DNA of 64,000 bases from Cunninghamia lanceolata (GCA_027924645.1 BSBN01001017.1:11930501-11994500); one strand, 5' to 3'. Shown: positions 1 to 13,639, numbered from the stretch's first letter. Translations and numbers: made by a program. The notes: generated by a model from the letters alone, not told the origin.

Positions 1-347
1 TGAGGTATGGATGGTTGGATGTATTAGCATATGATGTGGGTGCTATTTCCAATCATGTGGGTTTTTTACCTATTGACAGCAACTTAGAGCCTATTTGGTT
101 TCACTTGGATTTGATGCTTGTGTTCTTTGGATTGGTGCATCTTCACCTTGGCATGTTCCTTTTCTTCCATAGGTGGCATGTTGGAGGATGACAGGAGTTC
201 TTGCTTGATGGTGGTCACTTTGATTTTGTTGTAGGTATCTTGATGGAGCACGAGAGCATTCTAGAGATTCATGTGATTTCATGTTTTGTCTATGATGGTG
301 TATTTCATGTATTGACCCTTATGCAATGTATACAACAAGTGGGAGAA
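1..347. other. Unassigned left edge, probably 3' part of a Copia-like element
   Basis: No convincing coding frame is visible here on either strand. The last bases read as a purine-rich run (gtgggagaa) directly before a TGTTG, which is how the polypurine tract and 3' LTR start look in Copia elements. By that logic this stretch would be the 3' untranslated end of an element whose body lies left of the window. The assignment rests only on this junction. Confidence 0.3.
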
Positions 348-1049
348 TGTTGAGATATGGTGTTGTAAACCATTGCATAATTTGATATATTTTTCTAATG
401 TTGTAATTAAATAATTATTTAGTTGTGATGCACCTCTATGGTGTGGTTAGTCACACTATGTAATTATTTGCATCCACTTTATGTTGTATTGTAACATTGG
501 GATATTATTTGTATTATTTGATTAATTGGGAAAAGTTAGTACCAATTCTCAAATGTGGGGTCAAGTAGTTTTCTATAACCCATGGTTTTGGGGCACATGG
601 TTTTCTCAATGTAACATGTGAGCTTATATTATAGAAGCAAGCACAAGGTTATTATTTGAGGTAGGCTGGATATTTCATTGTAGGTGAATGGGGGTTTTGT
701 GAGAGGTTGCCATTGTATTGAGCTCTCTCCTATAAGTGAAGATTGTGAAGCATGGTAGGTGATGTGTGGATTCATGCTTGTACACATGGAGGCTGCATTG
801 GAGGTGCTTGATGATTCAGAGGCATGGAGGCTCATGGATTGTATTGTAATTTCATATTGCTGGATAATACATTTGAGCGTTGATGCTTTTGGAGGTTGGG
901 TTTTTCCTTGCAAAGGTTTATCCTAGGGTATACCTTGTGTTATCTTGTTGCTTGTTCATTTGATCTTTTCATTATGGTTTGTTTCAGCATCTTGTTTCTC
1001 CTATTGGGTTATGTGGAATTGGTTTAATGAGAATTACAAATTCCTAATA
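348..1049 (+). repeat. Candidate 3' LTR of a Copia-type retrotransposon
   Basis: Begins TGTTGAG right after a purine run resembling a polypurine tract and ends near ttcctaata, roughly the inverse of its start (a decayed CCTAACA would be the norm). Length would be about 700 bp. No primer binding site follows, as expected for a 3' rather than 5' LTR. No second copy exists in the window, so the boundaries cannot be confirmed by pairing. Confidence 0.4.
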
Positions 1050-3739
1050 GCGGGAGTAGCAACCTAAAATTGGAAACCTCTCTGTCCATGAGCCTTGAGA
1101 ACCTATAGTAGAGGATCATGACAAGGATGTAGCAAAAAGAAAGCTAAGGAAGAAAAAATGTAGAAAACTATGTGCGGAAATGAATACACCTTGACCTGCT
1201 AAATAGGGTTGGTGGAGAGAGGTAAATAAATGAAGTATAAAGTGACATTAAAGAAAAATATATTGGTATGCTGCAAGGAGGCCACCCTCCACCTCTGGCT
1301 TATGGAAGAGTCATTTCAAGGCTCTTCAAAAATCTACTAAACTTGAAATGTGGGGTACAAGCTAGGTAGGAGAAAAGGAGTGTAAACCCAATGAAATCAA
1401 TGCTTTCTAATCCACTGTTAGAGGGAGCTGCGATCAACGGGCTAAATGTCTTTTGGGATTGATGCCTTCCATGAAATAATTGTAAGAGCTTGTCCTTCCT
1501 ATCCTCATTTATCATACACTAGATGCTCCACCTTAGAAGGAATGAAGACCATTGATACACTAAAGCTCTCCCATTTGCACAAGGCTAGAAATTTTTTTTT
1601 GAGGTGTCTTAGATCTGAAGAATCCTCCATACCCTGACCCAACGGCCAGGTTGATGAATAGGTGGGATGAATCAATTAAAAAACTCATCCTTTTAAACTC
1701 CTTACAGCACCTTACATCACCATCTTGGCTCCTTTAGTTAGATCACCTATGGGGAGGATGACGTAGCCCCCAAAGACTTTTTATTGACATTTCCTTTGTA
1801 TAAGGTAAAACCTCCACAAGAATTAGAGAATAGATGTATTTTTTAATCAAACACTTGCAGAAACCAATCCTCAGGTTACATTCCCCAAACACCTTTTAAG
1901 TAGGCATGGATACGACATGCAACAAAGTTTGATTTTTGGCATGTCTACATATCTTAAGAATTTCCTTCGCATGTGAACTTGAAACTCCACCAAAAATGAC
2001 ATCAAGTGGGTAAAGTTATCATTCTGGTTCATGCTTCCACTTGATTACTCAAAATTTTTAATGATGAAGTTTATCATGGCAATCTTATTGGTGCCTGATT
2101 GTTCTGTGTGCTACTCTTTAGGGAGGAATGAAGGATTGTAGTTAAGGCTCCACTTTAGTAGAATACTATAATCCTATCTTGATAGACAATATGGGATAAT
2201 GGATCATGTCTGATGTTGCATAGTGCATGCTATTAGAATGATATAAGTCATTCCTTTGCTGTAAGAACAATTGGATGAGCTCTTTATTTCCCTCCGTGGA
2301 CACACAAAGTCTTAGAAGCCTTCAAATAGATGAAGAAGCCACTACATTAGAGGCATCTAAGGGTGTGAATGTGGAAAATGTCTCTATTGACTAGTTATTT
2401 CCTTTGTAATAATCATTAGTTGCACATAAGCTATTAATTTGTTTGAAAGTCCATGCATCATCTCCATGGTGTTTCTATCAAAACTTAAATATCAGAATGC
2501 ACAAGCCTGAATAGACAACGGAGTTCTATCCTAAGAAAAGCAACATATTGTTCATACTCCTCATGAGCAGTGTTGCCTATTGAACATGGAAAGAGTGCTT
2601 TGTTATACGGCAAGGAGGCAGGGATTGCACCTATGACCTCCAGCTTATTGTTTCCATCGGCACATTCTCTATACATATATATATTGGTCAAGAGGATGAC
2701 ACAAACATATATATTGAGATAATGAGCCACGGTAATTTCTCACGCATGAAGCAAATTTTTCTTAACCATTCAACAATTTCTAACCACTTTATGTTCATTG
2801 TATAAACACATGCATATGCATTATTGTCATAGGAATTGAAGGTATTCCTATATAATGCCCAATGGAAAACAAGTCTTCATATGGATAAATTACAAGGTTG
2901 TGCATCTATAATCTAGTTGTCAAGTAGTATCTCAAATATATCTTTTCCTACTAAATCATTTGCATATCTTTCCAAATTTCTATTAGTACCCACATTCCCT
3001 AGTCAATAAGCCTCTTTGGGATGTTGTCCATAATTTTTCAATGACAAGAAAAAATTTATAAAGATAAAAAAATTTCTCAAATCATAGACATGTAGTTTTC
3101 CATTATTATTTAGTATAGCCATTTCATGGCCATGCAAATAAAATGTCAAATGGAACAACATACATAGTAGAAGAGTGCTCATGTTAGGTTTTCACATCAT
3201 AATTGTGTCATTGTTATGCTCCCAACCTAGTACTTTATGGATTCATGTACATTGCTACCTAGTGACGTGTTAAGCATACTATATTTATTCATAAAATCTC
3301 TATCAATGTGAGTATTGCCATCAATTTAAAAGAATGCTCATGTTCATATTAATGCATATGCCATTAATTTAGAAGAATGTTTGGGCATGTACTAATGTTT
3401 GATATTGTTAGATTATATATATGTATAAAAATTATTTATCATTTAACTTTTTGTTCTCTTTTTCCATTGAGGTATTAGGAAATTTATAATGCCCTGACAA
3501 GAGATTGGGTATATTGCACTTCAACTAATCAATTTTGAAACTAGATCATCTCTCTAGACATTTGGTTTTGCTCACACTCTTGTCTTCTATGCATTCTCAT
3601 ATTGATATGACCTAAAGAAATTTCTAAATTCCTTGGTTAACTTCTACTATCATTCCTCATTGTCTTTGATTGGCTCCTCAATTTGTTTGTTCCTTATATC
3701 TCAATGTATATCTCTGATGTTGGCTATAAGTAAATTTTA
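1050..3739. other. Unassigned AT-rich stretch
   Basis: I see no supported gene, RNA gene or complete repeat here. The open frames are short (under about 85 codons), lack recognisable motifs and lie in low-complexity AT-rich sequence. Most likely old, decayed transposon-derived sequence. Confidence 0.5.
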
Positions 3740-4131
3740 GGAACTGGGGGGTTTTGATAGAGAAGGAATCTCAGAGGGTGCATGAGGGTTTCTTGGAAAT
3801 CCTCCATGTGCATCCTGTTTGTGGTTCCTTCCCTACTTTGGAAATATTTTGTGTTCTTTGGGCTTCTTTGATAAATTGTATTCTTCTCGTGGATGACATT
3901 TACCTTGATTTAGGGTTAAAAAAGGTGGTCTTTGTCAATTGTTTTGATTGTATTTGTGGCACGAGCGGTCTGCATACATTTGGTCTTCTCTGTATTGATT
4001 TATTTTTTCATTTAGCATTCCCCTGTTTGATGCTCGCATCACCCTGGTGTCACCTGGGTGCTTTGAGGTGCTCTTCCTGGCGTAAGGTGTACTTGGACAA
4101 GCCTAGAGTTAATGAAGGCATTTATTCTTCA

Positions 4132-5764
4132 ATGGAAAATAAAAGTGGGGCAGATGAGAATGTCCATCATGATCATTCAAAATCATATAGAGAGGTCTTG
4201 AGAGCAGAAAATGTGGCTTCGAGATCAACTTTGGACTCAGACGTTTCAGTGGACTCACCATGGAAAGGGTTGAGAATGGCGAGGTTGATGAACAACTTCA
4301 AGGTGAGTTCTGTGCCCAGCCCAAGAAAGTTTCCTTATGTCCAAATGATGATATGATTAATGTAGTTAGAAATGAAGAAGTTAGATTAAAGAACATTTCT
4401 GTTTTCTTTACCTACATCAATATGGAAAAATGCCTTCAAGAAGATTCTTTGATAATTGGTTAATTTCTATTTGGGGAAGGAAACTAGGCATACACTTCTC
4501 ATTCTATAGAATGATTCAAACTGGAATATTTGTTATCTTTTTTAAGAGCCATACCATGCAAAAGAGAGTGACAAAAAAAAAATTACTATAATATTAGGCC
4601 GCCTATGTTTAAAGCATTTCCTTAGGCACCAGACACTACTCACAATGAGATACAGTTTTGTTCTATTCCTAGATGGGTTCTTATTAAAAACCTTCCTGTG
4701 CAATTTTGGAGTTTTCTACAACAAATTTTAAAACACATTGGAAAAATAATTAGGATAGATGAAACTAGGTCTACTTTACCTCATTTGGATGCAAGATTAT
4801 TGGTAGCCTTTAACACAGAAATTCAAATCCCTAAAATTTTGGAGATTAACTAGGGAGATAAATTTGTTCAATGTGATTTTGTTGTGCTAGGAGGGCTTAA
4901 CTCTTGTTTCTTATTTAAAATGGATGGACATCAAAGGAAGGATTGTCCTTCTATAGCCAGGAGATTTAAAAAAGATAACTTAGTATTTGAAACAAAAGAG
5001 AAAAACTCTAATGATCCTGTAGTTAATATGGTGTCAGAATGTAGGAGCTAGCCCTTTAGAGATCTCTAAGGCTCGATTAGCCCATGACCCCAATCCTTTT
5101 CAAGCAGAGAATAAATCAATTGATAATTTGGTTGAACCAGATTTAAATAATGGGGAAGGTTTGCCTTCTATAGTTTTTGATAGTGAGCAACAAATTGTAG
5201 GTGAATCTGACAGTACCCATGATGAAAACATAAGTTTTTCCTCTAAAGATAAATCAGGGGAGATGGACTCGATGGATGAGAATCCTACTCTTATCTCCCA
5301 AATTGAAGAGACTCAATCAACTTCTGAGCTTGGTAATGTAGATAGAATTGATGAGATTGAGCAGCCTAAGAGTGTTCATGATAATCCTGCTGAAGTTGTT
5401 AGACCTGACATCCCCTCTGAGGATGGATTCATTATAGTTAGAAAGAAGAAAAATGCTCAACAGTTAGCCCTAGACAAGATTAGGGAGGTAGCCAATCAAA
5501 GGAAGAAATTAGATATGCTCATAGATGAATTTATCAAAAACAAAGAAGCAGATCCCCTAGGGTTAGCAATGGACCTCAAAAGGTAGGGTAATAGGCTTGC
5601 CTTGTCTATGAAAGATGCAACCCATAATAAAGTCTTGGCTAAAGGAAAGAAAGTCACACTTGATATTGTGCCCTCTAGTGAGGATAACAAGAAAAGGAAG
5701 AATATGAGTAGATCTAATAGCTCAGTTAAACTAGGCAAGAAAGGTAAAGATAATTTTCCTTGAC
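4132..5764 (+). pseudogene. LINE ORF1 remnant (gag-like, zinc knuckle)
   Basis: Starts at an ATG followed within 20 codons by S-Y-R-E-V-L, a short motif common at the N terminus of plant LINE ORF1 proteins. The frame then shifts more than once. At about 4670-4895 the translated sequence (R-W-V-L-I-K-N-L-P, later F-V-Q-C-D-F) matches the DUF4283-type RNA-binding region known from these proteins. It is followed at 4904-4946 by a knuckle reading CFLFKMDGHQRKDC, with one of the usual cysteines replaced by phenylalanine. A 150-codon acidic, Ser/Glu-rich tail (5128-5586) ends in a basic RKKKN patch. It would bind LINE RNA in the ribonucleoprotein particle; this copy is dead. Confidence 0.7.
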
Positions 5765-5827
5765 CTATTGCTTTTGGGTTAAGGATAAATTAACCATCAC
5801 TTCTAAGCCTCTATGGATTGTCTAAGA

Positions 5828-6560
5828 TGTTTCAAGTGGAATGTTAGAGGTTTGGAATCCTTTGAGAGGAAATATGCAGTTAGAGATTTTTGTAACAAAT
5901 GCAAAAATATGGATATTTTGTTCTTATATGAAATCAAAGTTGTAGGATTTATGATGGAAAATACTTTTTGATTTATTTGGAGAGATGATGTCTTTTTCAC
6001 TACTAATCATGTTAAAGGCAAAGGTGGTAATTCTATTTTGTTAAATAAGAAGTGGGAGAAGTTTATCCAAAGCTCAGGACACTCTCCATGCAATAGATGT
6101 GTCTGGATTATTTTAAATTTGGAACGAATGACTTTTGGTCTATGTTCAATTTACACACCCAATGAATATTATAACAGAGCAGAGTTATGGAATTGGTTGA
6201 CTACTAAGTTACCAAAGATCCCTTGGGTGTTTGGGGGAGATTTCGACATGATAGAGCGTCCATAGGATAAATAGGGAGGCAACCCGCTAGGGTGGAAGGG
6301 TAATGAAATTTTTTTTGGGCAGAGGTTAAAAAAATATTTGAACTTGGTTGATCCACTAGAAGGTAAAAAAATAAATAGCATTGGAATATGGTTCTCTTGG
6401 TCTAATTGTCAAAAAGAAAACAAAAGAATTCATTGTAGATTGGATAGATTTTACTTTGATAAACATGTCTTTTTGTGCTAGCCCATAAAAGATGCAAATA
6501 AAGTACAAGTAATCCCAAATCCTCTTTTAGACCACCACCCTATCAAAATAGTGTTATAGT
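5828..6560 (+). pseudogene. LINE ORF2, APE-type endonuclease domain remnant
   Basis: In frame from 5828 the sequence reads KWNVRGLES (W at 5837), the start of the apurinic-endonuclease-like domain that nicks target DNA in L1-type LINEs. Further family landmarks follow in order: Y-E-I-K where the catalytic Glu is expected, I-Y-T-P-N-E at about 6150, and G-G-D-F-D-M (6233-6250), matching the GDFN motif with Asn replaced by Asp. In-frame stops after ENTF (about 5970) and after MIERP (6263-6265) disrupt it. Domain order and motif spacing make the call secure; activity is not expected. Confidence 0.8.
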
Positions 6561-6649
6561 CAAGAAACAAATTGGAATTCTTAAAAAAAAATAAAAAGAA
6601 GATTACTTCCTTCAAGCTAAATTGTGAGCTTCTTTAAGATCAAGATTGT

Positions 6650-8110
6650 ATGAATGGGATCAAAGCTCTTAGAAATATTTGTTCTTCTCAGTTGAAAGGC
6701 AAAGGTGCCTCTTTATATTGGAATAGATTAACTAAGGCTTGTAAGGTTGTTTTCCAAATTGTTGGGAATAAATTTGCATTAGATAGGAAAAAAGAGGAAC
6801 TGATATTACATCAAGAATATCTTAGATTTGAAGAATTAGTCCAAGTGAACCCCAATAAGGAAAGTTTAGTCGAAAGGTTGGGAGATATCAAACATAGGTT
6901 AAGGAAAGTTCAAATCAGGAAGGCTCAAAGTGCTAAGATCAAGGCCAAACTAAACTAGTTAGAAGATGGGGACAAAGGTACAAAATATTTTTTAATCTCC
7001 TTAAATCCAAAAACATCAAAGAGAGCATAGGAACTATTGTTGAGAATGGAGTTGCATTGAATAGTCAACAAGATATTATAAATGCTTTTAAGAATTTCTA
7101 TGAAAATCTTTTTAAAGCAAAGGACTCTAGAGTGGGTTGCAGTGAGGCTTATGAGTTATGTGGAAGAATTTGCATGGAGAAAGTTAATGAGAAGATGAAA
7201 AGTTAGCTTGAAAAAGAAATCTCAAAAGATGAAATTGAGTCAGCAATAAAATCCATGAAAAAAGGGAAATCCCTTGGTGCAGATGGCCTCCCTGTAGAAT
7301 TTTATAAGGCTAACTTGGATTGGATAGTAGATGATCTTTTTAAGCTGTATAATGAGTCTATCCCTAGAGGCTCCTTGGGGGAGGACATCAATAAAGGAAT
7401 CATCAAGCTTCTTCCTAAGGAAGGTGATAAGACCCTTATAAAAAATTGGAGACCCATAACACTTTTGAATGTTTCTTACAAAATTATTGCTAAAGTGCTT
7501 GCATTAAGAGTCAAAGACATTCTGCCAAAAGTGATAAGCTCCACACAGAATGGATTTATCAAAAGTAAATACATTCATGAGAACCTAATTACAAGTTGGG
7601 AAGCACTAGATTGGGCTAAGGAATCTAATCAGAATGCAAGTATTCTTCTTTTGGACTTCGAAAAAGCATATGATAGGGTTGAATGGTCATTTATACTTAA
7701 GATTCTTAAGGCCATTGGATTTCATAGTAAATTTTGTAGTATGGTCATGATGTTGTTTAGGAATGCTTCAGCCCAAGTGGAAGTTAATGGGGAACTATCT
7801 GCTCCCTTTGGATCGGGAAGGTCAATTTGGCAGGGTTGTCCCCTTGCCCCCTCTTTATTTGTAATTGCATCAGAAGCTTTGCATTTTCTTTTGAGAACTA
7901 AATACATTCAAGGTGAGTTGCATGGTATCCTCCTACCCAATGGTGAGAAACTTCTTAATGTGCAGTTTGTAGATGATACTGCTCTTTTTCCAAGGACTAA
8001 TAAGTTAGAATTTGAAAGACTAGAGTAAAGACTTGATATTTTCTATTTGGCTTCTGGGGCTAAGATCTCTCTCTCAAAGTCTATTCTCCTCACTTGGGAC
8101 TCTACTGCTC
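6650..8110 (+). pseudogene. LINE ORF2, reverse transcriptase domain
   Basis: The RT region continues from the endonuclease. It carries SLGADGLPVEFYK (about 7267), N-W-R-P-I-T-L-L-N, LLDFEKAYDRVEW with the first catalytic Asp, Q-G-C-P-L-A-P-S-L-F, and F-V-D-D (7966-7977), the YxDD-box equivalent, usually FADD in this family. A frameshift near 6985 separates the linker (frame of 6650) from the RT frame (7255-8028), and a stop ends it at 8026-8028. The catalytic aspartates are still present, so decay is through frame breaks rather than active-site loss. It would copy LINE RNA at the nicked target. Confidence 0.88.
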
Positions 8111-8157
8111 CTGAGTGGCTTGATCTTGAGAAATGGTAGTGGGGGGGCTTTGAGGTT

Positions 8158-9330
8158 ATGGTTAGATTCCTTGGAATCCCATTTTCTCTTAATTCTTCTT
8201 TGAAACTCATGTGGCATTGGTTGTTTACTAAAATTGAGAAGAAACTCAAAAAATGGAACAGATTGTATTTATCTCTTACAAGTAGATTGCCAGAAAATCC
8301 TGTCAGCTTATTCAATATACTATTCTTCTATGTGGCTTTTTGCCAACTATCAATTTGATGTAATTCATAAGTTAATAAGGAATTTCTTATGGTCAGATGG
8401 TAAGGGTAAATAAAAAAATATCTAGTCAAATGGAGATGGTGTTCTATGAACAAGGAATTGGGGGCTCTGGGACTTAAAGACCTGAGGCTCCAAGGTCTTG
8501 CCCTAGTAGCCAAATGGATTATCAATGCCTTGACAGGTAATGAACCTTGGAAGGTGCTAATAAGAAGTAATATGTTAAATGTCGTCCCTGTTAAAAAGAA
8601 ATCTTGGGGCAAATTACATATCCATGATACTCTGTTTGGGGATTTCACTATTAAGCCTGGGGAATCTGCTATCTTCAAGAGCATTTGGAAAGCTTGGGAG
8701 CAAATTAAAATGTTTATTCCACAAATGGCAGCTATTGATTTTAATAACCAATGTATATGGGGTCATAGATCAATCTGGTGGAACATTAAGCACAAAAATA
8801 AACCTCTTACTTTACTTCAAGGCTATTCTACTGATAAGTTTAACACTATTGGGATTTCAAAGCTCACTGATCTTTTTAATGATAGACATCCAAAAAAATG
8901 GAGCCAAATTAAAAAGGATTTCTATCTAAATGATAAACAATTCAGAACTTTTTCAACTTTGTTCAAAACCATGTTGTGCAAGTTTCAATCAGGGGTGGTC
9001 ATTAATGAGGAATTTGATTTAGAGTTGTTGTGTTGGACAGATGGAAACAAAATTGTGCAAACAAAGCCAAGGTTAATCTATAATATGCTCTCCAATATGC
9101 AAGAAATTCTTCAGCACATCTCTATGACCTAGGGTGAAACCCTTTGCCTAGAAAATTTATCAAAATACCTCAAATGGAACTTTTCTAATATCCTTGAACC
9201 AAAAAAATCTTGTTTTAAATGGCTACTTCTACTCAATAAACTTAGTCTTGGTGTAAGTGATGTCTGGTGCCCAATGTGTAATGTCAAAGAGTCTACAGTC
9301 CATATTTTTTTTATTGTCTTTTTCCTAAAA
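8158..9330 (+). pseudogene. LINE ORF2 C-terminal region with zinc-binding motif
   Basis: Same frame as the RT domain but interrupted by stops. The 228-codon open stretch at 8446-9132 begins MNKELGALGLKDLRLQGLAL, the thumb-adjacent sequence typical of plant LINE ORF2. At about 9265-9320 the translation reads W-C-P-M-C-N-V-K-E-S-T-V-H-I-F-F, the zf-RVT type motif (C-x2-C ... H) at the C terminus of plant LINE reverse transcriptases. A decayed W-F-I-W-K-R-R-N-E-E like stretch follows at about 9475-9500. Role in the family: RNA or DNA binding during target-primed reverse transcription. Confidence 0.75.
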
Positions 9331-10330
9331 AAAGTCTAGCTCTTCTTCATGGGTAATATCTCTCAATGGAATCCTTCCCTTCATTCAAATAAAAAAGAAG
9401 TTATATGTGGTTTTGTTGATGCCTTCGACAAATAGTTTAACTCATTTTGGCTTATTTTGTCTACTAAGATTGTATGGTTTATCTAGAAGAGAAGGAATGA
9501 GGAACATTCCAAGGCAGGGTAAGGCAACTCACTAGGATTTTCTTCGATCTCAAAATTTTCCATTTTTTTGAGCAAGTGGCAGTTACTATGGAGATGTCAA
9601 TTGATAAGTTCAAGCAATTAATATAAACCAGAGCTATATTCCACAAAGAGAATGCCAAAGAATCTAATTTCTATATAGGGAAGATGAAAAGGTTTGATCC
9701 AAGATGTTATAACACATACACTGAATTCCAGAAGCTTTATTGCAAGAAGTTACAATAGGACCTGGCTAAGAGTGAACTTGATAAGCAGTGGGAGATTATG
9801 TCTCAAAACTTTATCTCTAGCACTTTTCATGGGGTTCGCTCTCCTATTAAGGGCTATGACAGCTTAAGGAACAAGATGATTAAAGATTGCGCAAAACTCA
9901 AAGACAGAGGAGTAGACCATTGGAACGATATGAGAAGGCCAAGGGTAGAGGACTTAGAGTTGGATGACAGTCAATGTTACTATAACCAGTTTGTAGACCA
10001 AGAAGAAGAATACAATGTTTAGAGGCCAAGAGTTGATGCTAAGGACATGGATATTGATGCAGCTAGTGGCAATTAGGATAGATTTTCAGCAAGGAAAAGA
10101 GTACAAGAATGGTCTGATTTAGAAATTCTGAACAATATGGATTTCCAGTAGTAGCAAGATATTTACTATAAATCTTGTTTCTCTCTAATATATACTTATG
10201 TTTTAAAGACTTAAAACTGTCCTTATGTATTAGTGAAGTTTTATGTGTTTTTTGGGTTCTTGTAAGTTGCAACTATTTTGGTGTGGTCTACTTGATCACA
10301 AAGTTGTAACTCTTGCTTTACTTTGAATAC

Positions 10331-12121
10331 AATTTGTGCACGATTCACAATCCAAACAAAATGTATATCTCCATTTTAGTGTGTCAATATTAATGCTTAG
10401 TATCAACAATCTTTATGGTGAGATGACCTTATACAAGCAACATCATAAAAAGTCTTATAACAATAACCTAGATCCTACAATAATCATGAAAGAAATAACA
10501 TACCAAGGGTTATATGTATAGTTTAAAATTAATAATTATATTTGTTTAACATAAGTTACATTGTGGACCCATGTAACTCATGGGTCTGAGGATCATTTTC
10601 ACATCTTAAACTTTGGAAAATATGGTGTTGTTTAGGTGAAATGAAACAATTTTTTTACAAGATATGAAACCAAAATGATTATCTTAGCATTTGTCATGAG
10701 GACATATTAGAATTTAAAGGGGGACAACCAATGCTAAACTCAAACCATTCTTAGATTAAATAAAACCTTTTTGTGATGTGCAAGTTCCTCAAGAAGTTAT
10801 TTGAAAAAGAACTAGTTTATGTAATGTTTAAATATTCAACATGTTTTATATTTTATAGAAAATTTTCATGAATTTCTTATGTTGTCAAAGTTATGGAAAC
10901 ACATCAAGGTTATTAAGATTCATACCAGGAATAAAATTCTTGAGCTCATTGTTCTGAGTAAAAATCTAATCATCCTACACATCCTAGGCACATGGATATT
11001 TAATTAGAATTCCTATGAGCTTACTATATATGATTAAACTATAACCCCAAGGAAAAGCACAAGATGAAAAAAATCCATGATCATAGCTACTATAATTTAA
11101 AGACTCCAAGGGCATAAAAATATTGGTATACCATCTTTTTAAATATTGAGTTTTAAACATTGTTTGGCGATTTGGGTTTCAAAAATTAATCAAAAGACCT
11201 TAACTCGTGTCTTTAATTATTTTAGGAAGTCATAATTAGATGGTTGTGAGATCAATCAAGATGGAAAATATGAAGAAAGATATCCAAATAACCTAATTAC
11301 TTAAAGGAAATATTAGACCTAGTGTTTCTCTATGAAGTACTCTATGGTGGTAATAGTTCTTGATGTTTTGTTGCTTAAGTTGCCTTGTAAGATTGTTTTG
11401 TACCTTATTTTGTTTTATTGTACTTTTTTATTGGACTTGATCAACCCAATAACCTTGTACATATGCTTTTGTCCATTATTTGTGAACCTATGACAAGGTG
11501 AAGTATGTTAGTTCTATGTGAAATAATATGAACTTTGTTTAAAGGTTATTGTGTACTTGTTTCTATTCAATTGTATTTGGTATATGAAAAGAGGATATTC
11601 ATGTAGTCTAGAATGCATGACTATCATCTTTGAATATATTTTGAGTATATGGTACTCAATGATGAGTGACTACATGTATGGGATATACATGTCATTCACA
11701 TAATAATACTTTTGTATATTTTATGTTGAAGTGACACCTAAAAGATTAAAATATTTGTATTAAAGATAAGGTTACACATTAATGACCAAATTTAAAAGAT
11801 TATTTGATAGGAGATTTATCGTATACACTTGTATTCGCTTCTCAAGTATAAATTGTTGAAATATTTCATGTAAAAATGTACTTATAGTTCTAATCATGTT
11901 ATTGATTAACAAAGTACTTCTATATGATCTCATTTTGGTTTCAATTAAAATAGAAGAGTTATTGAAAATATCTAAAAAATTGAGAAACATAATTAAATAG
12001 ATGAAGTTGAAATGAAATAGATTCATTGGGATACTGATAGTGTTACATCCACACTTGACTAATTGTTTTTGATGAATTATGTTGTAGATTCAACTTAAGC
12101 TACTAAGGACAACAGCTAATT
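10331..12121. other. Unassigned AT-rich stretch
   Basis: No coding frame with recognisable motifs. Strongly AT-rich with many short homopolymer runs. I see no tRNA, hairpin or tandem array that stands out. Confidence 0.5.
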
Positions 12122-12420
12122 TACAGGGGGAGAATTGTTATGGGACTTTTTCCTGGGAAAGAAGGCTATGTTATGAATAAGACTTTGAAATCACAAGAGG
12201 ATAAAGTTATTTATCCTTTATAATTAAAAGGGAGATGGAAAATAAAGGATATTATGATCCTTTGGTTAAAATAGAGATAAATAAAGAATAATTATGAAAA
12301 CCCCTTTTAAAAGGGAGGAATTATTAAGTTTATTAACTAATTGTTAATGACAACCTTTGTGAAAGGGTGTGATGCTTTAGAAACCACCCCTTAAAAGGTT
12401 ATATAAGGCATTTGCGTGAG
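12122..12420 (+). repeat. Possible polypurine tract and start of an LTR
   Basis: The run acagggggagaat at 12122-12133 followed by TGTTATGGG resembles a Copia polypurine tract and 3' LTR start. A TATA-like ggttatataagg lies about 265 bp downstream (near 12400), where an LTR promoter would be. I could not find the matching LTR end or a second copy, so the right boundary is arbitrary (set just past the TATA-like site). Confidence 0.3.
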
Positions 12421-13639
12421 ACTTGGAATGGGGAAAAGAGCATCACTGAAAAGAAAGAAGAAGCATGGAGAACACTCAAGGAAAGATAAGGAAAGAAACA
12501 CATCCTTCTCAGTGAATGTTATAGAAAAAAGAAAAAAAGATCCCTTTTTTTCTAATTTGAAGGGCTTGGTGGTGCTCTAGTGGAACAAAAGTGATGTAAT
12601 AGTGCATTAAATCCAAGGTAGATTCTGAATGAGAAAATAGAGGCTACTTTAGGGCAAAGGAGACTAAAGAAGCCAAGTGCAGAATGCAAGGCACCAAAGA
12701 TGGGAGGTAAAGGATGTAGAGGGTTGAGTGGATCTAGATCGGGGTGATGTTGTTGAAGACAAAATGTTGAATGGAGTTTGAACAAAAATAATAGCTCAGT
12801 CATTGGGGCTATCAAGGCTGATCCAATAGAGCATAGGGACCTTGAGGATGGAATGAGAACACTTGGTCCTATAAGGGTTGTGAATGCTGAAAGTGGGATT
12901 GTAGAGACCAAGGGGGTCTACAAGGTCTATGAAATGAGTTGAAAATGGGCTGAATGGGCCACAAAGGCCACTTTAAGTAGATTGGATCAAAGTCAAATGG
13001 GCCCAAAAAATAGGGCCAAAGTATACAGAGCTAACCCAAAACATACCCGACTGGGGCCAAAAAACTAGGTTGAATGGCCTCAAACCTGCACAATAGCTTG
13101 CAAGAGAAAAATTTGACCAAGAATGACCAAACTTTGCAGGGGGAACTTATACCTCTACAAAAAAAATTGTAATTTAAAAAAAAATGTATAGTACAAAACT
13201 CATACTGCCATATAGTTGTACAATAGAAAGGATAGGGGTAAAAACCTTGCAAAAAAAATGAAGTTACCAATTTTCATGAAATAAAAGTCCATCTTTCATT
13301 TTGTGGGCTGTCTGGACTCAATGGTGATGTCTATTTGGCTCTACAATGCTCCAGTGATAGGGTTGAGCACTAGATTCACCTAGATTCAAGAAGGGACATG
13401 CAATTCATGGATGTGATACCATATTGGAGGAGTAAAGATTAGAATGCAACATTCAAGATAAACTTTCACAAGTGAATGATAAAGCACAAAAGCATGTCTA
13501 TCATAATAATGAAACTATCTAAATGTACAATTAGAGCCCTTTCATATAAAGGTAAGGAAGAAGAGGTAGGAAGGTAGGACTATATGTTATACTAACCTCC
13601 AAATGTGCAACACATGTCAGCTCACATGAGACAAGTATT
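12421..13639. other. Unassigned, possibly LTR remnant and decayed internal sequence
   Basis: No gene supported. Purine-rich stretches (12440-12560) and repeated gggcc/ggccc words at about 12950-13060 are visible but form no complete element. Open frames here are short and motif-free. Confidence 0.4.

Larger units (their letters stand above)
3740..10330 (+). mobile_element. Decayed LINE (plant L1-like non-LTR retrotransposon)
   Basis: The layout is that of a plant L1-type LINE: ORF1 with a nucleic-acid-binding region and zinc knuckle (about 4132-5764), ORF2 with APE endonuclease (5828-6560), reverse transcriptase (about 6650-8110) and a C-terminal CCHC-like region (about 9260-9320). The boundaries are approximate: the 5' edge is placed at the purine-rich ggaactgggggg stretch before ORF1, the 3' edge after the last conserved 3' region. 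I found no clear poly-A tail or target-site duplication. Several stops and at least one frameshift per ORF mean it cannot move on its own. No LTRs flank it. Confidence 0.85.

Noticed and set aside
3754..4131. Upstream extension of the open frame before LINE ORF1
   Set aside because: The residues are hydrophobic and Cys-rich with no family match, and the ORF1-like start (SYREVL) comes after the ATG at 4132; the upstream part is more likely 5' UTR.
12552..12911. 119-codon open frame on the - strand
   Set aside because: No motif, biased composition (Leu/Ser/Pro-rich) from purine-rich sequence on the other strand, no promoter or splice context.
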